Of a stretch of DNA of 64,000 nucleotides, positions 1-9,246 are shown piece by piece. Below the pieces are notes generated by a model that saw only the letters and a list, made by a program, of their open reading frames with translations, was not told the origin of the DNA and ran no database searches. The DNA comes from Anaeromicrobium sp. Lineage in GTDB: Bacteria; Bacillota; Clostridia; Peptostreptococcales; Thermotaleaceae. The position numbers and the translations under genes were made by a program. Position 1 is the stretch's first letter; each line of letters begins with the position of its first letter. The stretch lies in contig NZ_JAOART010000094.1 in assembly GCF_025210435.1 (NCBI RefSeq), forward strand, positions 1-64,000. The letters run 5' to 3'.

Positions 1-139
1 TAGCACCATAAAGGCACATTTTCAAAACGCTTCAACGCTACTATCTCTAATAACGCTGGTCTTATAGCTACTAGGCTTCTTGGCAACTACCTAGACTGGA
101 CTTTCACCAGTAAGCAAATTACAGCTTTGCTGGGCACGC
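1..139 (-). mobile_element. 5' end of a probable group IIC intron (rest lies off the left edge)
   Basis: Read on the minus strand, the segment starts GCGTGCCCAGC and continues with CTGGTGAAAGTCCAG. This resembles the 5' start and first stem of domain I in group IIC introns such as the Oceanobacillus one (GUGUGCCCGGC then GGUGAGAGUCC). Its position also fits: IIC introns insert just downstream of Rho-independent terminators, and this 5' end lies 17 nt beyond the stem of the rny terminator. No reverse transcriptase is visible because it would lie outside the window. The match is from memory of intron starts, so the exact first base is uncertain by a few nucleotides. It could instead be another structured RNA. 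Confidence 0.6.
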
Positions 140-149
140 TCCTATATAT

Positions 150-183
150 AAAAAAAGGAAACCTTTTTAGGTTTCCTTTTTTT
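150..183 (-). terminator. Rho-independent terminator of rny
   Basis: An inverted repeat (GGAAACC at 157-163 pairing with GGTTTCC at 170-176, extended by A/T pairs) is followed on the minus strand by a T run. It begins only a few bases after the rny stop codon. It is also the apparent landing site of the group II intron. Confidence 0.85.
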
Positions 184-186
184 ATA

Positions 187-1728
187 TTATTTTGCATATT
201 CTATAGCTCTAGTTTCTCTTATTACATTAACCTTAATCTGTCCTGGATATTCTAATTCACTTTCGATTTTTTTAGTAATTTCTCTGGCTAAGTAAACTAT
301 TCCTTCATCATTCATTTCATCTGGCTTAACCATAATTCTAATTTCTCTACCAGCTTGTATGGCAAATGATTTTTCAACACCACTACACTCATTAGCTATC
401 TCTTCTAATCTTTGTAATCTCTTAATATAAGTTTCCAATGTTTCTCTTCTTGCTCCAGGTCTTGCTGCTGATATGGCGTCTGCTGCAGTTACTAAAACTG
501 CTTCTATAGTTTGAGGTTCATAATCTCCATGATGTGTAGACATGGCGTGAATAACCTCTTTAGACTCTTTGTATTTTTTAAGTAAATCCATTCCTATTTC
601 AACATGAGTTCCTTCCACTTCATGATCTATAGACTTTCCTATATCATGAAGTAGGCCAGCTCTTTTTGCTAGTTTCACATCAACACCTAACTCAGCAGCC
701 ATTACACCTGCCAAATGAGATACTTCTATAGAATGTTTTAATACATTTTGTCCATAACTAGTTCTGTATTTCAATCTACCTAATAATTTAACTAACTCTG
801 GATGCAAGCTATGTATTCCAGTTTCGAAGGTAGCTTGCTCTCCTTCTTCTTTAATTATTTCATTTACTTCTCTCTTAGCTTTTTCAACCATTTCCTCAAT
901 TCTAGCTGGATGTATTCTACCATCTACAATTAATTTTTCAAGGGCTATTCTAGCTATTTCACGTCGTATTGGGTCAAATCCTGAAAGGATAACTGCTTCT
1001 GGAGTATCATCAATAATCAAATCAATACCAGTTAAAGTTTCAAGGGTTCTAATATTTCTACCCTCTCTACCAATTATTCTACCCTTCATTTCATCGTTAG
1101 GTAAATTTACTACTGATACTGTAGTTTCTGCCACATGATCAGCTGCACATTTTTGTATAGAATAAGCAATAATTTCCTTAGCCTTCTTTTGGGCCTCATC
1201 CTTTGCCTTTTGTTCTATATCCTTAATCATTATAGCAGCTTCATGCTTAACTTCTTTTTCTATTTCATTTAACAATAGATCTTTAGCTTCATTTGAAGTT
1301 AATCCTGAAACCCTTTCAAGTTCTTCCAATTGCTTTTGTAGGATTTTGCCAACTTCATCCCTCTTAGAATCTATATCCCTAATCTTTCTGTTTAAGATAT
1401 CATCTTTCTTTTCTAAGTTGTCAGACTTTCTATCTAAGGCTTCTTCCTTTTGAATCAATCTTCTCTCTGATCTCTGAAGTTCGTTTCTGCGTTCTCTACT
1501 TTCTCTTTCCAGTTCATTTCTTAGTTTATGAACTTCCTCTTTTGCTTCAAGAAGCATTTCTTTTTTAGAAGTTTCTGCTTTCTTTCTTCCTTCTAATACT
1601 ATTTCTTCAGATTTTTTCTCTGCATTATTAATTTTTCCCTCAGCAATATTTTTCCTTACTAAATACCCTATGCCTACGCCTATGCCAGCAGTTAATGCTG
1701 ATATTGCTATAATGTAAAATTGACTAAT
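187..1728 (-). CDS. rny: RNase Y, apparently using an AUU start codon
   Basis: Membrane-anchored endoribonuclease that starts mRNA decay in Firmicutes. About 513 residues if translation starts at 1728, close to the roughly 520 of Bacillus RNase Y. Order: N-terminal membrane segment (about 4-20), long charged coiled coil (about 25-185), KH domain with GREG near 220, HD domain with catalytic His-Asp near 361-362, and the family C-terminus ending in EYAK. The first ATG is at 1557 and would remove the whole membrane anchor. The reading frame continues upstream to a TGA at 1734, encoding the expected anchor, but this stretch holds no ATG, GTG or TTG. A GGGAGGTG ribosome site at 1735-1742 is ideally placed for ATT at 1728. 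The start codon is inferred; the family assignment is secure. Confidence 0.9.
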   Translation of the reverse strand: MSQFYIIAISALTAGIGVGIGYLVRKNIAEGKINNAEKKSEEIVLEGRKKAETSKKEMLLEAKEEVHKLRNELERESRERRNELQRSERRLIQKEEALDRKSDNLEKKDDILNRKIRDIDSKRDEVGKILQKQLEELERVSGLTSNEAKDLLLNEIEKEVKHEAAIMIKDIEQKAKDEAQKKAKEIIAYSIQKCAADHVAETTVSVVNLPNDEMKGRIIGREGRNIRTLETLTGIDLIIDDTPEAVILSGFDPIRREIARIALEKLIVDGRIHPARIEEMVEKAKREVNEIIKEEGEQATFETGIHSLHPELVKLLGRLKYRTSYGQNVLKHSIEVSHLAGVMAAELGVDVKLAKRAGLLHDIGKSIDHEVEGTHVEIGMDLLKKYKESKEVIHAMSTHHGDYEPQTIEAVLVTAADAISAARPGARRETLETYIKRLQRLEEIANECSGVEKSFAIQAGREIRIMVKPDEMNDEGIVYLAREITKKIESELEYPGQIKVNVIRETRAIEYAK

Positions 1729-1742
1729 ATCTCACACCTCCC
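1729..1742 (-). promoter_or_regulatory. Shine-Dalgarno site that fixes the AUU start of rny
   Basis: GGGAGGTG followed by six bases (including an in-frame TGA) and then ATT. No other start codon is at a workable distance. The next in-frame ATG lies about 170 nt downstream. Confidence 0.7.
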
Positions 1743-1768
1743 TTTTGATAAAGAGTCAGATAAAGAAT

Positions 1769-1791
1769 AAAACCGAGAATCCTCGGTTTTT
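1769..1791 (-). terminator. Terminator-like hairpin in the rny leader (possible attenuator)
   Basis: CCGAG/CTCGG with flanking A/T pairs forms an 8-9 bp stem with a 4-nt loop, followed on the minus strand by TTTTATTCTTT. It lies between the rny promoter and the rny ribosome site, so transcripts from that promoter must read through it. It could act as an attenuator; no competing antiterminator structure was identified. Confidence 0.5.
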
Positions 1792-1885
1792 AAATCTTCC
1801 ACTATTTTATTATTATAGTAAAAATTTAAAATACTAACTAGGTTTCTTCCTTAATTATAAACTCCACACACCAATATCTGTTATA

Positions 1886-1914
1886 ATTGTATATCTTTTT
1901 TTATATACTGTCAA
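1886..1914 (-). promoter_or_regulatory. Sigma-A-type promoter of rny
   Basis: TTGACA (1914-1909) and TACAAT (1891-1886) with exactly 17 bp between them. Predicted start near 1879, giving a leader of about 150 nt before rny. Confidence 0.75.
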
Positions 1915-1925
1915 GCTGAACTTAA

Positions 1926-1945
1926 GGGCACATAACCTCTTGCCC
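1926..1945 (-). terminator. Weak hairpin after yajC
   Basis: GGGCA/TGCCC stem with a 10-nt loop just downstream of yajC and upstream of the rny promoter. The T run is poor, so termination here is doubtful. The string TTAAGGGCACA also occurs, inverted, at the edge of the repeat element near 48385. Confidence 0.3.
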
Positions 1946-1954
1946 CACTTAGAA

Positions 1955-2224
1955 TTACTTATTTACCACGCTACCTATTGCCCATCTAGATATCCTTAAT
2001 TTAACCTTATCAGAACCAACTTCTATAGTAATATCATCTTCCTTAATTTTAAATATTTTCCCTTGGATTCCACCAATTGTAACTACATAATCTCCCACTT
2101 TTAAATTAGACCTCATATCCTTTACTTGTTTTTCTCTCTTCTTTTGGGGTCTTATTATAAAGAAGTAAAATATGGTTATAAACACCACTGTCATTATAAT
2201 AGGTTGCATAAATTGTTGTTGCAT
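1955..2224 (-). CDS. yajC: Preprotein translocase subunit YajC
   Basis: Small membrane protein that associates with SecDF and the Sec translocon. The 89 residues begin with a short N-terminus and one membrane segment (about 8-25) ending in FIIRPQKKREKQ, the family signature. A small beta domain follows (VGDYVVTIGGIQGKI). The start has a clean AGGAGG ribosome site. It follows tgt on the same strand, the usual queA-tgt-yajC order. secD/secF, often next, are absent; rny follows behind its own promoter. Confidence 0.92.
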   Translation of the reverse strand: MQQQFMQPIIMTVVFITIFYFFIIRPQKKREKQVKDMRSNLKVGDYVVTIGGIQGKIFKIKEDDITIEVGSDKVKLRISRWAIGSVVNK

Positions 2225-2293
2225 TTAATCCTTCCTCCTTTAGATATAGTCTTTAATTTATTTCTACATCCATGTGAAAAAAACCTCTATTAA

Positions 2294-3424
<1,131 letters not shown>

Positions 3425-3439
3425 CTAAATCTACTATGA

Positions 3440-4465
3440 CTATATTATAAACATTGCATCTCCAAAACTAAAAAATCTATACTTATTTCTAATAGCTTCT
3501 TCATATGCATTTAATGTTCTTTCTCTTCCCATAAAAGCACTTACTAACATTATAAGTGTGGACTCTGGTAAATGAAAATTTGTTATTATACCATCTACTG
3601 CTTTAAATTCATATCCTGGATACATGAAAATGTTAGTCCATTTACTTTCAGCTTTTACTCTTCCAAATTCATCTGCTGCACTTTCTAAAGTTCTTGTGGA
3701 TGTGGTTCCTACAGTTATGATTCTACCACCTTCTTCTTTAGTTTTATTAATTACATGGGCAGCTTCCCTTTCTATGATGTATAATTCTTCATGCATTTTA
3801 TGATCATATATACTTTCTGCCTTTACGGGTCTAAAAGTCCCAAGTCCCACGTGAAGGGTTACATAAGCAATTTTGACCCCTTTATTTTTCACTTCTTCAA
3901 TTAATTCTTTAGTAAAGTGAAGACCCGCAGTAGGTGCTGCTGCTGACCCCTGTTCCTTAGCGTATACAGTTTGATATCTTTCCTTTTCATTTAGAGTTTC
4001 TTTAATATATGGTGGTAAAGGCATAGTTCCTAACTCATCTAATATTTCTTCAAATATTCCTTTATACACAAACTCTACTATCCTAGCCCCTTCTTGCCCA
4101 ACTTTTAATACATTTGCCTTTAATATTCCATCCCCAAAGACTATTACATCTCCTGGTTTAGCCTTTTTTCCAGGTTTTACTAAGGTTTCCCACTTATCTC
4201 CTTCTATTCTCTTTAGTAATAGAAATTCCACTTTTCCACCAGTATGTTCCTTAGCTCCAAATAATCTTGCAGGTAATACCTTTGTATTATTTAATACTAA
4301 GCAATCTCCTTCTTTTAAGTATTTCACAATATCCTTAAATTGTTTGTGGTCAATATCACCAGTTTCTCTGTCTACCACCATCAATTTTGATGTATCCCTT
4401 TCCTTTATGGGAGTTTGAGCTATTAATTCTTCTGGTAAATCAAAATAAAAATCACTTTTGTTCAT
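3440..4465 (-). CDS. queA: S-adenosylmethionine:tRNA ribosyltransferase-isomerase
   Basis: Transfers the ribosyl part of SAM to preQ1-tRNA to make epoxyqueuosine. 341 residues, typical length. Motifs include [12 protein letters not shown] at the N-terminus, [21 protein letters not shown] and [10 protein letters not shown]. The start at 4465 is preferred over the ATG two codons upstream because AGGGG lies 7 nt before it but only 1 nt from the earlier one. It pairs with tgt downstream in a queuosine operon. Confidence 0.95.
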   Translation of the reverse strand: MNKSDFYFDLPEELIAQTPIKERDTSKLMVVDRETGDIDHKQFKDIVKYLKEGDCLVLNNTKVLPARLFGAKEHTGGKVEFLLLKRIEGDKWETLVKPGKKAKPGDVIVFGDGILKANVLKVGQEGARIVEFVYKGIFEEILDELGTMPLPPYIKETLNEKERYQTVYAKEQGSAAAPTAGLHFTKELIEEVKNKGVKIAYVTLHVGLGTFRPVKAESIYDHKMHEELYIIEREAAHVINKTKEEGGRIITVGTTSTRTLESAADEFGRVKAESKWTNIFMYPGYEFKAVDGIITNFHLPESTLIMLVSAFMGRERTLNAYEEAIRNKYRFFSFGDAMFII

Positions 4466-4476
4466 TCTCATGCCCC

Positions 4477-5793
4477 TTATCTTTCTAATAGTATATTTTT
4501 ATAATAAAACTTTAATATTTCCTCATAGGAGAATCCTTCTTCTGCCATCTTTTTAGCACCCCATTGACTCATACCTAATCCATGACCCCATCCTCTTCCT
4601 ACGAATAAATAGTCATCTGAAACATTTTCAAAATTTATTTCACTTGTGGTCTCACCATTGTGTATGTATAATTGTTCCTCTACTTTCATAGTTTTTTTAT
4701 CACTTATAACATATACATTCTCCATAGTCACACGTCTAGATTCTTCATAGGGTTCTTGTAGGACTATTTTATTCCTGTCCCCATCATGCTTTATATTAAA
4801 CCAGGTACTCTTTATATTATTATAACCAAATACCTTTCGTATCTTATCCTTTTGTAGAATTATTTTATCTCTATCTCCAATAATCTCTAGTTCAGTAACT
4901 CTTCCACTATCTGCCCTATTCTTAATTTTAATGCTTTTTAGTTTTCCTATGTGATTTTCTCCATTATTTAGTATATTTTCAATTTCATATTTTGAATAGC
5001 TTTTTTCCCAAGAGTCATTAGGTGCACCAATAGAGTAAGGATCTTCCACACTCTTTATATATTCTACTGCTTTAGACCATACGTTTTCCATATTTTCAGT
5101 TTTGCCACCACTATTTGAGTGGTAATATGTAGAAATTGCTTGTCCATTGTAAGTCAATACTTGTCCACTTGTTTCATCTACAGCTCTATTTGATTGGCTA
5201 TTTTCCACAGAAAACCCACCATATACTTGACAATGGGTACTATTGCATAAATCAAATCCTAAGTCCTTGTGTAAACCTAATTTTACTAAAGCAAAATTCC
5301 TAGCTGCTACAGCTTGAGCTTTTTGTGCTTCTAATGGCCAAGACTTGGATATTATTTCCTTTGGCAAGACCCCATATAGATATTCATCCATCTTAAGTTC
5401 ATTTATTATGGTAAGATCACTATTATAATACCTATCTACCATTATGCTCCCTCTATAGGTTTTACCATTTACTTTTATTATCTTATCTCCCTTAAAATAA
5501 ACTTTATCCTTTTTTACATCATACTGAAGTATGTCATCACCATTTTTACCTATTACTTTCAAAGTATTTCCATCATCTTTTTTCAATATGAAGGTGGAAC
5601 CTTCATTAATTACATCTCCATCTTTTACAATAATTATTTTCGAATCTCCCTCTAGCCTAATATTATCAATTTCCTTATTGCCAAATATGATGCCCACTTT
5701 TATTGTTTCTGGAATATTTACTTGTCCACTTACACAAAAGGTATTCATCACAATTAAAATTACAATTACACATAGACCCATAAACTTTTTCAT
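4477..5793 (-). CDS. SpoIID/LytB-domain protein
   Basis: Likely secreted peptidoglycan-acting protein related to SpoIID, the lytic transglycosylase needed for engulfment in sporulation. 438 residues. An N-terminal signal segment (about 1-22) precedes a beta-rich region, then the SpoIID core: [26 protein letters not shown] and a C-terminal [16 protein letters not shown]. The start at 5793 is chosen because AGGAG lies 8 nt upstream, overlapping the ruvB stop. Its place between ruvB and queA is unlike classical spoIID (next to murA), so this is probably a paralogue. Role in sporulation is inferred. Confidence 0.85.
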   Translation of the reverse strand: MKKFMGLCVIVILIVMNTFCVSGQVNIPETIKVGIIFGNKEIDNIRLEGDSKIIIVKDGDVINEGSTFILKKDDGNTLKVIGKNGDDILQYDVKKDKVYFKGDKIIKVNGKTYRGSIMVDRYYNSDLTIINELKMDEYLYGVLPKEIISKSWPLEAQKAQAVAARNFALVKLGLHKDLGFDLCNSTHCQVYGGFSVENSQSNRAVDETSGQVLTYNGQAISTYYHSNSGGKTENMENVWSKAVEYIKSVEDPYSIGAPNDSWEKSYSKYEIENILNNGENHIGKLKSIKIKNRADSGRVTELEIIGDRDKIILQKDKIRKVFGYNNIKSTWFNIKHDGDRNKIVLQEPYEESRRVTMENVYVISDKKTMKVEEQLYIHNGETTSEINFENVSDDYLFVGRGWGHGLGMSQWGAKKMAEEGFSYEEILKFYYKNILLER

Positions 5794-5804
5794 GTTATAC
5801 ACTC

Positions 5805-6812
5805 CTATTCCCACTTAATTCCTAAGTGTTCGTATCCAAGTTTAGTAACTTTTCTTCCTTTTGGAGTTCTTTCTATAAACCCTAATTGTAGTAAAAAGGG
5901 TTCATAAACATCTTCTATTGTAGTTCTTTCTTCTCCTGTGGATGCGGCAAGGGTATCTAAGCCTACAGGTCCACCACTAAATTTGCCTATTATGGTTTTT
6001 AATATGCTTCTATCCGTATTGTCTAATCCATACTCATCAACTTCTAATAACTTTAAACCATCATTAGATATTTCATGGGTTATCATTCCATTCCCTTTCA
6101 CTTGGGCAAAGTCTCTTATTCTCTTTAAAATCCTATTTGCAATCCTCGGTGTCCCTCGAGATCTTTTGGCAATTTCAAGTGCTGCACTCTTTTCTATTAG
6201 TATACCTAGTATATTAGCTGATCTAATTATTATCTCACTTAGTTCTTCTGGCTTGTACAATTCTAATTTGCATATAACACCAAACCTATCCCTAAGGGGT
6301 GATGTTAAAAGGCCCGCCCTAGTAGTAGCTCCAATTAAAGTAAATTTACTTAAATCCAGCCTTATAGATCTGGCACTTGGACCTTTTCCTATAATAATAT
6401 CTAGTGCATAATCCTCCATGGCAGGATATAATACTTCTTCTACACTTCTACTCAATCTATGTATTTCATCTATAAACAAAACATCATTCTCACTTAGATT
6501 AGTTAATATGGCTGCTAGATCTCCTGGCCTTTCTATGGCAGGACCCGATGTGATTTTTAAGTTTACACCCATTTCATGGGATATAATACTAGAAAGGGTT
6601 GTTTTTCCCAATCCTGGTGGTCCGTATAATAGGACATGGTCTAAGGCTTCATTTCTCATTTTTGCTGCTTGTATAAATATATTTAATTTCTCTTTTACCT
6701 TTTCTTGACCTACATACTCGCCTATACTCTTAGGTCTTAAATTATTTTCTATTTCACAGTCTTCATTCTTTAAAGAACTAGTTATAACTCTGTCATCTTC
6801 CATATTATACAA
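5805..6812 (-). CDS. ruvB: Holliday junction branch-migration ATPase RuvB
   Basis: Hexameric AAA+ motor that, with RuvA, drives branch migration. 335 residues. Walker [11 protein letters not shown] near 65-75, Walker [11 protein letters not shown], sensor GATTRAG, arginine-finger region DRFG, and the C-terminal winged helix with [10 protein letters not shown]. The start appears to be TTG at 6812: AAAGGAGG is about 9 nt upstream, while the nearest ATG is too far away. Third in the ruvC-ruvA-ruvB operon. Confidence 0.97.
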   Translation of the reverse strand: MYNMEDDRVITSSLKNEDCEIENNLRPKSIGEYVGQEKVKEKLNIFIQAAKMRNEALDHVLLYGPPGLGKTTLSSIISHEMGVNLKITSGPAIERPGDLAAILTNLSENDVLFIDEIHRLSRSVEEVLYPAMEDYALDIIIGKGPSARSIRLDLSKFTLIGATTRAGLLTSPLRDRFGVICKLELYKPEELSEIIIRSANILGILIEKSAALEIAKRSRGTPRIANRILKRIRDFAQVKGNGMITHEISNDGLKLLEVDEYGLDNTDRSILKTIIGKFSGGPVGLDTLAASTGEERTTIEDVYEPFLLQLGFIERTPKGRKVTKLGYEHLGIKWE

Positions 6813-6830
6813 TTATATACGCCTCCTTTC

Positions 6831-7427
6831 CTATAGTGAAAGAATTTTTAGGACCTCTTTTATTATATCTTCAACCCTTAAATTATCAACCTTTATTTTC
6901 CCTATAGCATTTTCCACTTCTGACTTTTTATATCCTAAGCTCATTAGGGCTTGGGTTGCCTCATCCACATGATTTTCACTTGGTGTTATGAAATCATGGA
7001 AACTTGGTTGAATTAAAGCTAAATTTTTATCCACCTTATCCTTTAATTCTAGTACTATTCTTTGAGCTGTTTTCTTTCCTACCCCTTGGGCCTTTGTAAG
7101 TTCCTTTGTATCATTTGCCACAATAGCTCCAACTAGCTGACCTAATGATATGGATGATAGTATCCCAAGTGCCATTTTACTTCCTACACCAGATACACTT
7201 ACTAATTTATTAAACATATCCATCTCTTCATTTGATGAAAATCCATATATATTCATTTCATCGTCCCTATTTACAACTTTCGTATATACACATATATTTC
7301 CTTCCCTTTTAAGAAATTCACCTATGGAAAAACTTGTTGTAAATACCTTGTATCCAATTTCATTGTTCTCCACTATTATGTGGTCTCCACCATTATACTC
7401 TAAAGAGCCTTTTATATAAGCAAACAT
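6831..7427 (-). CDS. ruvA: Holliday junction-binding protein RuvA
   Basis: Tetrameric junction-binding partner of RuvB. 198 residues: N-terminal OB fold starting MFAYIKGSLEY, central helix-hairpin-helix (VSGVGSKMALGIL, AQGVGKKTAQRIVLELKDK), and a C-terminal UBA-like domain that contacts RuvB (EATQALMSLGYKKSE). The start at 7427 is set by GGAGG 7 nt upstream. Confidence 0.97.
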   Translation of the reverse strand: MFAYIKGSLEYNGGDHIIVENNEIGYKVFTTSFSIGEFLKREGNICVYTKVVNRDDEMNIYGFSSNEEMDMFNKLVSVSGVGSKMALGILSSISLGQLVGAIVANDTKELTKAQGVGKKTAQRIVLELKDKVDKNLALIQPSFHDFITPSENHVDEATQALMSLGYKKSEVENAIGKIKVDNLRVEDIIKEVLKILSL

Positions 7428-7443
7428 AAGTACGTCCTCCACT

Positions 7444-7938
7444 CTATTTTAAACTGAATAAATTTCCAAACTTTCCTGAATGGGCATGACAAATGGCCAC
7501 AGCCAGTGCATCTGCCACATCATCCGGTTTAGGCACACTCTTTAAATTTAAAAGGGTCTTTGTCATAATTTGAACTTGCTTTTTCTCAGCCCTACCATAT
7601 CCAACTATACCTTGTTTCACTTGTAACGGTGTATATTCAAATATGTCTAGGTTAAAGTTTTCTCCTGCCAATATACATACTCCCCTTGCGTGACCTACTA
7701 TGAGAGCTGTTTTAACATTCTTATTAAAAAACAATTCCTCTATGGCAATAACATCTGGTTTATGTACTTTTATGAGTTCTTCTAGTGAATCATATATTAC
7801 TTTTAACCTCTTTGATGTTTTCATTTTAGAATCTGTAGTTATGGCTCCATAGTCTACTGTTTTAAACTTATTTCCCACATAATCAATTATTCCATATCCT
7901 ACTATAGCTATTCCTGGGTCTATCCCTAAGATTCTCAT
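7444..7938 (-). CDS. ruvC: Holliday junction endonuclease RuvC
   Basis: Resolves Holliday junctions by paired nicking. 164 residues, RNase H-like fold. Acidic active-site residues are visible: Asp in MRILGIDPG, Glu in IAIEELFF and the C-terminal [14 protein letters not shown]. Start at 7938 rather than the adjacent ATG at 7941 on ribosome-site spacing (AAGGGGAG). Bacilli use RecU instead; clostridia commonly keep RuvC. First gene of the ruv operon, behind an extended -10 promoter. Confidence 0.96.
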   Translation of the reverse strand: MRILGIDPGIAIVGYGIIDYVGNKFKTVDYGAITTDSKMKTSKRLKVIYDSLEELIKVHKPDVIAIEELFFNKNVKTALIVGHARGVCILAGENFNLDIFEYTPLQVKQGIVGYGRAEKKQVQIMTKTLLNLKSVPKPDDVADALAVAICHAHSGKFGNLFSLK

Positions 7939-7975
7939 CATATTTCTCCCCTTTGTATATACAGTCATACACTTC

Positions 7976-7981
7976 ATTGTA
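7976..7981 (-). promoter_or_regulatory. Probable extended -10 element for ruvCAB-spoIID-queA-tgt
   Basis: TGTTACAAT, an extended -10 (TGn before TACAAT), lies about 35 nt before ruvC and after the terminator at 8037-8060. The matching -35 is weak (TTTAAT at 17 bp). Confidence 0.45.
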
Positions 7982-8036
7982 ACATAATTACATATAAGAT
8001 TAAATATGGGTAACTAGTTCTTAATTCCCTTCTCAT

Positions 8037-8060
8037 GTAAAAAAGCGCCTATTGGCGCTT
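8037..8060 (-). terminator. Terminator after the BofC-like gene
   Basis: AAGCGCC (8043-8049) pairs with GGCGCTT (8054-8060) around a TATT loop; the minus-strand continuation is TTTTTTAC. It separates the BofC-like gene from ruvC. Confidence 0.85.
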
Positions 8061-8114
8061 GAAATTTTATATGCATATTAAATTAACTACAATAAATCTG
8101 TATAACTATATATT

Positions 8115-8780
8115 CTAACTACTATAATCCTCTAATACACTATATATTTCTTCTAAGGTCTTCTTTTTTATACCTGCTTTAATATATCCTATATCTGTTT
8201 CTCCTAAAACATTTAGTGGAATATCTGTCTTTTCTACTAAGGTTAATTTTCCATTCTCATCAGTTTTATATACTGCTAAATACTCATCTAATTCCTTTAT
8301 AAGATAATAATTAGGTGGAATTTCATCACTATTTTTATACAACTCTACCTCATTTTTATCTATCTTTCTTATTTTCCAATTTTCGTAGCTATTTTGTACA
8401 TATTCCCTAAAGGTATCCATGTCAGATCCAATTACATCCTTAGGCACCTTTTTCTTTTCCACCTTTATATCATTATATTTTTCATAATGGGTTTTAAATA
8501 CCATTTGAGTTTTTTCTGTAACTAACTCTTCATTTATTTTTTCTTCATCCCCATTAGTTTCCACATTTTTCTTAGTTTCTTCAATTTTTTTATTAGTATC
8601 CTTTTTTGATATTTCTACCTTTTCCTTTTTAGTTGGATTTTTTTCTTCTACTTTTTTCCCACCTAAAGTGATTTTCTCTTCCTCATTATTATCCTTTGTA
8701 TAATATCCATATATAAAACTAGCTGCTAGTAAAAAGACACAAATAAAAATTATTCTACCCTTTGGTTTCCTTCTTCTCAT
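8115..8780 (-). CDS. BofC C-terminal-domain membrane-anchored protein
   Basis: 221 residues. One N-terminal membrane segment (IIFICVFLLAASFIYGYY) after a basic start, a Lys/Glu-rich linker (about 35-85), then a C-terminal domain ending IKAGIKKKTLEEIYSVLEDYSS. That ending resembles BofC, which in Bacillus restrains the SpoIVB protease in the forespore-to-mother-cell checkpoint controlling sigma-K. Position supports this: in B. subtilis bofC lies directly upstream of ruvA. The start at 8780 follows GGGAGG. Assignment rests on the C-terminal pattern and synteny; the checkpoint role is inferred. Confidence 0.65.
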   Translation of the reverse strand: MRRRKPKGRIIFICVFLLAASFIYGYYTKDNNEEEKITLGGKKVEEKNPTKKEKVEISKKDTNKKIEETKKNVETNGDEEKINEELVTEKTQMVFKTHYEKYNDIKVEKKKVPKDVIGSDMDTFREYVQNSYENWKIRKIDKNEVELYKNSDEIPPNYYLIKELDEYLAVYKTDENGKLTLVEKTDIPLNVLGETDIGYIKAGIKKKTLEEIYSVLEDYSS

Positions 8781-8879
8781 AATATACCTCCCATCTAACA
8801 GTATATTATTACCACTTTTTCTTATTCTATTCCAACAAATAGAAAAAAGAGTCTGCTTTTGCAAACTCTTTAAAATAAT

Positions 8880-8976
8880 TGGCGGGAATATGTGGGAATC
8901 GAACCCACCTAAGAAGCTACTAACCCCTCATACTGGTTTTGAAGACCAGAGGCAACACCAGCCACCATCTACTCCC
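8880..8976 (-). tRNA. selC: tRNA-Sec (anticodon UCA)
   Basis: 97 nt including an encoded CCA. Anticodon stem CTGGT/ACCAG encloses CTTCAAA, giving anticodon TCA. Selenocysteine-specific features: a 6-bp D stem with a 4-nt loop (GGUGGC-UGGU-GUUGCC), a long variable arm (GAGGGG/CUUCUU) and an extended acceptor. The eighth acceptor pair looks mismatched (G-A). It decodes UGA using SelB and matches the UGA in selD a few kb upstream. Confidence 0.96.
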
Positions 8977-9004
8977 ATGTACTTGTACTTACTATTGCTA
9001 TTTG

Positions 9005-9034
9005 ATTATAGCACAATATATTTTTTATTGTCAA
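9005..9034 (-). promoter_or_regulatory. Sigma-A-type promoter of selC
   Basis: TTGACA (9034-9029) and TATAAT (9010-9005) with 18 bp spacing. Predicted start near 8998, about 22 nt before the tRNA. Confidence 0.85.
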
Positions 9035-9208
9035 TGGGTATTTTTACATTTTTCGACGTGTTGCGGGACATAAAGGTAAAATGACCATATTCATAACTTT
9101 CTCAATCCTCTTTATTATTTACATAATAAATTACTATTATACATAAAAGTTCATAGAACTTCATTATTTCATCTCTACCACAATAATCTTACCACATGGG
9201 GTAAACAT
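9035..9208. other. Intergenic stretch before the selC promoter
   Basis: No gene seen. It holds a short inverted repeat, AAGTTC-ATA-GAACTT (9147-9161), and a locally GC-richer patch (TCGACGTGTTGCGGGAC near 9054) that I cannot assign. TCGACG is one base off a Spo0A-box core, too weak to call. Confidence 0.5.
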
Positions 9209-9246
9209 AAAATAGAGTAGAGCAGAACTAAGGTCTACTCTATTTT
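9209..9246 (-). terminator. Terminator of the SleB-type hydrolase gene
   Basis: A 13-bp inverted repeat (AAAATAGAGTAGA/TCTACTCTATTTT) overlaps the stop codon; the T run lies within the distal arm on the minus strand. Confidence 0.75.

Noticed and set aside
1..139. Remnant of a transposase gene (an open plus-strand frame of about 50 codons)
   Set aside because: The encoded peptide is not recognisable, while the minus strand matches a group II intron start placed behind a terminator.
5938..6411. 157-codon plus-strand ORF
   Set aside because: Antisense to ruvB, hydrophobic only because it mirrors the coding strand.
9052..9064. Possible Spo0A box (TTCGACG)
   Set aside because: One mismatch in the core and no nearby sporulation promoter; too weak.
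8890..9084. 64-codon plus-strand ORF
   Set aside because: Runs through the antisense of the tRNA-Sec gene and its promoter.
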